Of a stretch of 37,515 nucleotides of DNA, positions 33,609 through 37,515 are shown in pieces. The position numbers and the translations under genes were made by a program. The DNA is from Thiohalocapsa halophila (GTDB lineage Bacteria; Pseudomonadota; Gammaproteobacteria; Chromatiales; Chromatiaceae). The DNA lies in contig NZ_NRRV01000054.1 in NCBI RefSeq assembly GCF_016583825.1, forward strand, positions 1 to 37,515. The letters are read 5' to 3'. The notes beneath the pieces were generated by a model. It did not search any database. It saw nothing but the letters and a program-made list of their open reading frames with translations, and was not told the origin of the DNA. Within the stretch, counting starts at the first letter, position 1, and each line of letters begins with the position of its first letter.

Positions 33609-34632
33609 GGCGGCCTCCGTCGATGGCGGCGGGCGCGGCGGAGGTGGTGGTGGTCACCTGCACGATGCGCTTGGCGCGGCCCAGCAGCGGGATGCGCATG
33701 TTGCGGATGTAGGCGGCCAGGGCCGGCGGTCCGCCCTTGTCCTTGATGCCCTTGAGTGTGCCGGCCAGCTCCTTGAGCGGGGCGACCTCGGCCTGCGCGT
33801 TGTTGCTCGCGATCTCCACCGCCCGTTTGCTCATGGTGATCTGCTGCTCGGCATCGGCGCGGGCGGTGCTGATGTCCGCCGCCACCTGGTTGCGGGTGCT
33901 GTTGATGGCCGACAGCGCCCGGTCCACCTCCGCCGGCGGATCGATCTGGGTGATCAGGGCCGCATCCAGCTCGATGCCGTAGCGCGCGCCGGTGGCCCGG
34001 CACTGCTGCTCCATGTAGTCGTTCAGCAGCGGCAGGTTCTTGCGCAGGTCGTTGATGGACACGCCCTCCGAGAGCTCCGCCGCCAGCTCCGGTCCGCCGC
34101 CTTCGGCGCCCGCCAGCTCGCCGCCGTCCACCAGGCTCTGGCCCCTGGGGTCCGTGAAGTTGGCCACGCGCTCGCGCAGCACCGAGACGAAATAGCCCAT
34201 GACGTGCTCCAGCGGGCTGTCGACGCCGAAGGAGTACGCGTAGAAGTTGCTCTGCGCCACCCGCCAGCGCAGCTGGCCGTCGATGCCGGTGGTGAGGTTG
34301 TCCTTGGTGACCGCCTCGATGGTCGACTGGCTCTTGGTGGGGTCCCAGGTGATGTCGATGGAGCGGGTGGCGATGTCCTCCACCACCGGCTTCTGCCAGG
34401 GCCACTTGAAGTGCCAGCCGGGGCCGAGGATGCGCAGCAGCGGGTAGCGGTAGCGCTGGCGCTCGTCGTCGTTGAGGTTCGGGTCGTCGACGTATTGATC
34501 GCCCAGGCGCTGGGCGCGGCCCAGGGAGACGAGCACCGCGCGCTCGTTGGGCTTGACGACGAACCAGGCGCGGCTCAGCACCGCGACGCCGATGTAGAGC
34601 AAGAGACCGGCGAGAAAGGCGAGAACGGTCAT
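33598..34632 (-). CDS. SPFH/Band 7 family protein, HflK-like (first of pair)
   Basis: Protein of 344 aa. N-terminal membrane helix (FLAGLLLYIGVAVLSRAWFV), then the SPFH start VKPNERAVLVSLGRAQRLGD, the GPGWHFKWPWQKPVVEDIAT segment typical of HflK-like proteins, and VERs-type strands (GQLRWRVAQSNFYAYSF). A helical coiled-coil part (about 240-310, rich in Ala/Glu/Gln) follows. It is preceded by GGAG. It overlaps the next SPFH gene by 11 nt and is the first gene of the operon; the histidine-phosphatase gene upstream on the same strand is separated by 199 bp in which I see no feature. Confidence 0.85.
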   Translation of the reverse strand: MTVLAFLAGLLLYIGVAVLSRAWFVVKPNERAVLVSLGRAQRLGDQYVDDPNLNDDERQRYRYPLLRILGPGWHFKWPWQKPVVEDIATRSIDITWDPTKSQSTIEAVTKDNLTTGIDGQLRWRVAQSNFYAYSFGVDSPLEHVMGYFVSVLRERVANFTDPRGQSLVDGGELAGAEGGGPELAAELSEGVSINDLRKNLPLLNDYMEQQCRATGARYGIELDAALITQIDPPAEVDRALSAINSTRNQVAADISTARADAEQQITMSKRAVEIASNNAQAEVAPLKELAGTLKGIKDKGGPPALAAYIRNMRIPLLGRAKRIVQVTTTTSAAPAAIDGGRHAL

Positions 34633-34831
34633 GGTCCACTCCGTTGTGCGGGCCGCCGGCGACGGCCGTGTTCACCTGGGCGCGGATGGTAGCGCGAATC
34701 GCGCCGACGCACTGTGATCTACGCGTGCTTCCGCGGGCGGGCGGCGGTCGATCCGGCGCTCGCGGGCGCCCGGGCCGAGCGCCGTCGATGCAGGGCGGGC
34801 CCGCGCTCGCCGGAGCAGGCGCGCGGTCGCC

Positions 34832-35446
34832 TCAATGTCGGGCGCGCCGGGCGTTGACGTACTCCACCGAGGCCCCGTGCCGGCCGTGGCGGATGCGGCT
34901 GACGCCGGCGTAGTCGATGATCATGCGGTACCAGGCGGCGTCTTCTGCGCCGAGCACATGGCCGATCACCGCCCGCGACACCCCGGAATGGCAGACGACC
35001 AGCAGCCGCTGCCCCGGCCAGTGGGCCAGCTGGCGCTCATAGGCGCGGGCGACGCGCCGGCGGAAGTCGCCGAGCGTCTCGCCACCGGGCGGGCGGTGGG
35101 CGACCGGGTCGGCGCGGAAGGCCGCGAACACCCCGGGCTCGGTGGCCGCCACCTCGGTGTGTCGGCGGCCCTCCCAGGCGCCCATGCCGATTTCCCGGAG
35201 CTCCGGCTCCACCGCCAGCGGCAGCCCCAGCCGCGACGCGAGCTCCACCGCGAAGCCCCGGCAGCGCTCCATGGGGGAGGTGACGATCTGCTGCCAGGGG
35301 GCAGGGCCCTCCGCTGCCGGGGCTACCGCCGCGCGCATCTGCGCCCAGCCCGTGGCGCTCAGGGGATGGTCGCAGCCGTTGCCGCGGATCATGAGCCCGC
35401 CCACGGGCTCGCCATGGCGGATGAGGTCCACGATGGTGTGTTGCAT
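34832..35446 (-). CDS. Histidine phosphatase family protein
   Basis: Protein of 204 aa with the phosphoglycerate-mutase-like fold: LIRHGEP with catalytic His11, then SPMERCRGFA, the acid-containing MGAWEGRRHTE and the second His in VVCHSGVSRAVIGH. Relatives include cobalamin-pathway alpha-ribazole phosphatase and various small phosphatases; the substrate is not determined. The start at 35446 fits the family, but a 20-copy heptamer array begins 4 nt upstream and provides no purine-rich ribosome-binding site. The same frame is open through the repeat, so a longer N-terminus cannot be excluded. Confidence 0.85.
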   Translation of the reverse strand: MQHTIVDLIRHGEPVGGLMIRGNGCDHPLSATGWAQMRAAVAPAAEGPAPWQQIVTSPMERCRGFAVELASRLGLPLAVEPELREIGMGAWEGRRHTEVAATEPGVFAAFRADPVAHRPPGGETLGDFRRRVARAYERQLAHWPGQRLLVVCHSGVSRAVIGHVLGAEDAAWYRMIIDYAGVSRIRHGRHGASVEYVNARRARH

Positions 35447-35450
35447 GGGA

Positions 35451-35590
35451 GTGCGAAGTAGGAAGTGCGAAGTGTGTGGTACGAAGTGCGGAGTACGAAG
35501 TACGAAGTGCGTGGCGCGCAGTACGAGGTGCGAAGTGCGAAGTGCGTCGTGTGTGGTGCGTGGTGCGGGGCACGGGGTGCGCCGTGCGCC
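35451..35590. repeat. 20-copy heptanucleotide tandem repeat
   Basis: 140 bp that divide without a gap into 20 heptamers with consensus GTGCGAA; variants include GTACGAA, GTGCGTG, GTGTGTG and GTGCGGG. It lies between the start of the phosphatase gene and the plus-strand gene at 35655. Because 7 is not a multiple of 3, loss or gain of one unit shifts any frame read through it. Confidence 0.95.
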
Positions 35591-35654
35591 GAGGCCATGG
35601 TCAAGGAACGGCGGTTCCGCGACAATGGCGGCCTTCAAGCACAGGATTCGCGCC

Positions 35655-35960
35655 ATGCGGCAGCAGCACAAGACCTACCCCGGCCTGGATGAGGACAGCT
35701 ACGGCGGCATGACGCCCACCGGCAACATCGTCCGCGATGCCCAGGTGTTCGGCTTGATCCCGGAGGACGAGACCTGCGCCGGCTGGTCCATCGCCGCCAT
35801 CCAGGAACTCTACGACAAGGTGAGCGATGCCTGGCAGCCCTATGGGCATTTGGTCTCGCAGCTGCCCGAGGATCTACGCGCCCGGCACAAGCGCATCTAT
35901 GACGCCGCCCTCGCCCGCGCACGCGAGCAGGGCTGGAGCCCCGAGCTGTACCCGGACTGA
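35655..35960 (+). CDS. Small conserved protein of unknown function
   Basis: Protein of 101 aa, with a possible 10-residue-longer form from the ATG at 35625. Features: KTYPGLDEDSYGGMTPTGNI, then VFGLIPEDETCAGWSIAAIQ and a helical, charged end (LPEDLRARHKRIYDAALARA). There is no signal peptide or membrane helix. It seems compact and well-formed, but I cannot attach a function. A CAGGA sequence about 9 nt upstream supports 35655. It is followed after 19 bp by the YdjM-like gene on the same strand, so the two are probably co-transcribed. Confidence 0.68.
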   Translation: MRQQHKTYPGLDEDSYGGMTPTGNIVRDAQVFGLIPEDETCAGWSIAAIQELYDKVSDAWQPYGHLVSQLPEDLRARHKRIYDAALARAREQGWSPELYPD

Positions 35961-35979
35961 GCACGCTGGCCGGTCCGCC

Positions 35980-36678
35980 GTGGCCAACTTTCGCACCCAC
36001 CTCACCGGCGGCGCCGTGGTCGCCGCCGTCGCGGCCTTCGCCAGCTATGGCGAGGGCCTGAGCGATGCCGCCGAGACCCAGGCGCTGTTCGTGGTGGGCA
36101 CCGTGGCGAGCCTGCTGCCGGACATCGACGCCGACGACTCCAGGCCGCTGCGGGGCGTGTTCGACATCGCCGGCCTGGTGGCGGGCTTCCTGACCGCCTT
36201 CGCCTTCGCCGAGCGCTTTGCGCTGCTGGAGCTGGTGGGCATCTGGGCCGGGACCTGGCTCTTCGTCAGCTGGCCGCTGCGCCTGGCCTTTGCGCGCTTC
36301 ACCGTGCATCGCGGCATCTGGCACACCCTGCTGATGGCCTTGGTGCTGGCGCTGGCGGCGGCCCTGGTCGCGGACCTGCTGCTCGGTCTGGGCGCGACCC
36401 TGGCCTGGCTGGTGGCGGCCTTCGTGCTCCTCGGCTATGTCACGCACCTGGTGCTGGACGAGGTAGCGAGTGTCGATCTGCTGGGGCGAAAGGTGAAGCG
36501 CTCCTTTGGCTCGGCACTCAAGCCCCTGAGTCTGCGCGCCTGGCCCGCATCCCTGGTGCTGATGGGGCTGGCGGTGGTGCTGGTGGGCCTGGTACCGGAC
36601 CCGCAGCCGCTGCTGGCCCTGCTGGGGCGCGCCGGCGTGCAAACCGACCTGCTCGCCGCCCACTGGCCGCGCTGGTGA
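35980..36678 (+). CDS. YdjM/YbcI-like membrane-bound metal-dependent hydrolase (DUF457)
   Basis: Protein of 232 aa from a GTG start at 35980; no in-frame ATG fits the family. It opens ANFRTHLTGGAVVAA, with metal-ligand-type motifs in LLPDIDADDSRPLRG, FTVHRGIWHTLL and GYVTHLVLDEVASVDLLG. These His/Asp positions are typical of the inner-membrane DUF457 family, and about five hydrophobic helices are present. Biochemical activity in the family is poorly known. It lies 19 bp after the small conserved gene. Confidence 0.85.
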   Translation: MANFRTHLTGGAVVAAVAAFASYGEGLSDAAETQALFVVGTVASLLPDIDADDSRPLRGVFDIAGLVAGFLTAFAFAERFALLELVGIWAGTWLFVSWPLRLAFARFTVHRGIWHTLLMALVLALAAALVADLLLGLGATLAWLVAAFVLLGYVTHLVLDEVASVDLLGRKVKRSFGSALKPLSLRAWPASLVLMGLAVVLVGLVPDPQPLLALLGRAGVQTDLLAAHWPRW

Positions 36679-36763
36679 TGGGGGTCCGCAGGGTATTCTG
36701 GAGCCTGGCGCGATGGGGTGCGCAGCCGCCGCAACCGCCCTGCAACCTGCTTTTGGAGAGGCA

Positions 36764-37231
36764 ATGAAAGGCAATCAACGCATCCTGGCGCAGCTGCAGC
36801 GGCTCCTGAACAGCGAGCTTGCGGCGGCGGATCAGTTCCTGGTGCATGCGCGCATGTTCGAGGACTGGGGCTACACTCGGCTCGCGGCGCACACCGAGGC
36901 CGCGCTCCAGGACAGCCGCCGGCACATCGATCTGCTGCTGCGGCGAATGCTCTTCCTCGGCAGCGCCCCGGACCTGCTGGAGCGCGAGGCCATGGCCACC
37001 GCCACCGCCGTGCGCGAAATGCTGCGCCATGATGTGGACATGCAATACCGGCTGGTGGAGCACCTGCGCGCGGCCATGGCCAGCTGCGTCGAAGAGCACG
37101 ACTTCCAGAGCCTGGCTATGCTGGCGGAGATGCTCCGGGACTGCGAAGAAACCCACGTCAACTGGCTGGAGCAGCAGCTCGCCCAAGTAGAAGCCATGGG
37201 CCTGGAGAACTACCTCTCCCGCCAGCTCTAG
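36764..37231 (+). CDS. Bacterioferritin-like protein with altered metal and heme sites
   Basis: Protein of 155 aa aligning over its full length with bacterioferritin (MKGNQRILAQLQRLLNSELA, HARMFEDWG, NYLSRQL). Against E. coli Bfr, ferroxidase ligands Glu18 and His54 are kept, Glu51 is Ser and Glu94 is Gln. The ExxH pair is present as Glu128/His131 after a one-residue insertion. The heme ligand Met52 is Arg. It would therefore fold as a four-helix subunit but probably lacks a normal ferroxidase centre and heme. It might be a structural subunit in a mixed shell or have another role. GGAGAG precedes the ATG. Confidence 0.88.
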   Translation: MKGNQRILAQLQRLLNSELAAADQFLVHARMFEDWGYTRLAAHTEAALQDSRRHIDLLLRRMLFLGSAPDLLEREAMATATAVREMLRHDVDMQYRLVEHLRAAMASCVEEHDFQSLAMLAEMLRDCEETHVNWLEQQLAQVEAMGLENYLSRQL

Positions 37232-37304
37232 CGTCGCGTCACGGATGCCGCTTCCACTGGAGCCGCCGATAGGGGTAGGGAAGGCTTGCGCCTCCCCTCC
37301 CTCC

Positions 37305-37337
37305 GAACCGTGCGTGCAGTTCTCCCGCACACGGCTC
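37305..37337 (-). ncRNA. Group II intron domain V
   Basis: A 33-nt hairpin, GAGCCGTGTGCGGG / CTGCACGCACGGTTC with a GAGAA-like loop. It carries the conserved GAGCCG start with the catalytic AGC triad and the GGTTC end, close to known domain V sequences such as that of Ll.LtrB. Confidence 0.85.
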
Positions 37338-37354
37338 TCCAGTCGGTTGTTTCC

Positions 37355-37513
37355 TCATCGGGATTGGCTCGCCGGCAGGAGCAGCATTTCGGGTGATCGA
37401 CTCCGGGCCAGCGCAGGGGACGCCCGCAGGCGTCGCGTGGACCCCGTTGCCAGGGCCGCCAACATCCGCTCCGTCCACACCGGCGGCTCGACCCGGCGCC
37501 ACTCGCGTGGCTC
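37355..37513 (-). pseudogene. Remnant of group II intron reverse transcriptase (N-terminus)
   Basis: The frame reads EPREWRRVEPPVWTERM, then LAALATG, matching the opening of WTERM-type intron-encoded reverse transcriptases. After that it becomes unrelated and stops at 37355, just before domain V. The reverse transcriptase, maturase and endonuclease domains are absent, so the intron cannot move by itself. Confidence 0.6.
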
Positions 37514-37515
37514 GC

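Larger units (their letters stand above)
37269..37515 (-). mobile_element. 3' part of a group II intron, cut by the window edge
   Basis: On the minus strand a domain V (37337-37305) is followed by a domain VI-like stem (GGGAGGCGCAAGCCTTCCC) and an end ...CCCTAT at 37269, consistent with the usual terminal A-Y. Upstream lie the first codons of a group II reverse transcriptase but not the rest of it. The 5' end of the intron lies outside the window. It sits 37 bp beyond the bacterioferritin stop, in opposite orientation. Confidence 0.8.

Noticed and set aside
35451..35590. CRISPR or coding repeat
   Set aside because: It is a continuous 7-bp repeat without spacers; peptide readings of it (RTSH-type heptads) have no homology I recognise.
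37239..37502. 87-aa minus-strand open frame at the window end
   Set aside because: It runs through domains V and VI of the group II intron in a frame unrelated to the reverse transcriptase.

Overview
The window comes from a very GC-rich bacterial chromosome. The coding style and several families point to a gammaproteobacterium, probably a halotolerant purple-sulfur-bacterium relative (Chromatiales/Ectothiorhodospiraceae). Pointers are the REP elements, the YbhB, DUF72 and BON proteins, and the WTERM-type group II intron remnant. This placement is inference; there is no rRNA gene or marker gene in the window.

Layout. 0-5.1 kb: an outer-membrane DUF2490-like protein, a small zinc-finger/DUF3253 protein, a translationally coupled GH63-type hydrolase and GT4 glycosyltransferase pair, and a VTT/DedA-type membrane protein. 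5.5-11.2 kb: a CaCA-family cation exchanger with a degenerate first alpha repeat, a double PRC-barrel protein, a SpoIIAA-like protein, an unrecognised 128-aa protein, a phosphoribosyltransferase, an alpha/beta hydrolase, and a YbhB/PEBP protein. A 237-bp MITE with a 5-bp target duplication sits exactly at the hydrolase start codon. 11.3-28.8 kb: an alpha-glucan/trehalose island containing a HAD (beta-PGM-like)-OtsB fusion, a BON protein, a stress-protein-like membrane protein, a GlgE-like GH13 enzyme, a DUF72 protein, a giant MalQ-TreY fusion, TreZ, a small exported acidic protein, and a TreS-maltokinase fusion. 28.9-37.5 kb: a Wzx-type flippase, a truncated Phd antitoxin, an AbrB-like/RelE-like toxin-antitoxin pair bracketed by two REP arrays, two overlapping SPFH genes, a histidine phosphatase preceded by a 20-copy heptanucleotide repeat, a small conserved protein, a YdjM-type membrane protein, a bacterioferritin-like protein, and the 3' end of a group II intron whose reverse transcriptase is almost entirely deleted.

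How the genes fit together. TreZ, MalQ-TreY and DUF72 form a tight minus-strand operon that would convert alpha-glucan to trehalose. MalQ would rework short maltodextrins, TreY would form the terminal trehalosyl unit and TreZ would release it. TreS on the opposite strand interconverts trehalose and maltose, and OtsB would dephosphorylate trehalose-6-phosphate, but no otsA is present here. The set suggests compatible-solute or storage-carbon management under osmotic stress; the GH63/GT4 pair could serve a glycosylglycerate-type solute.

Main surprises. The maltokinase half of the TreS fusion has lost its DFEGEP and Gln metal-binding motifs and looks like a pseudokinase. The MITE has separated the hydrolase from its apparent native Shine-Dalgarno and start codon. 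The bacterioferritin lacks two ferroxidase ligands and the heme methionine. REP arrays bracket a toxin-antitoxin module, and one array truncates an antitoxin. A heptamer array occupies the ribosome-binding position of the phosphatase gene.
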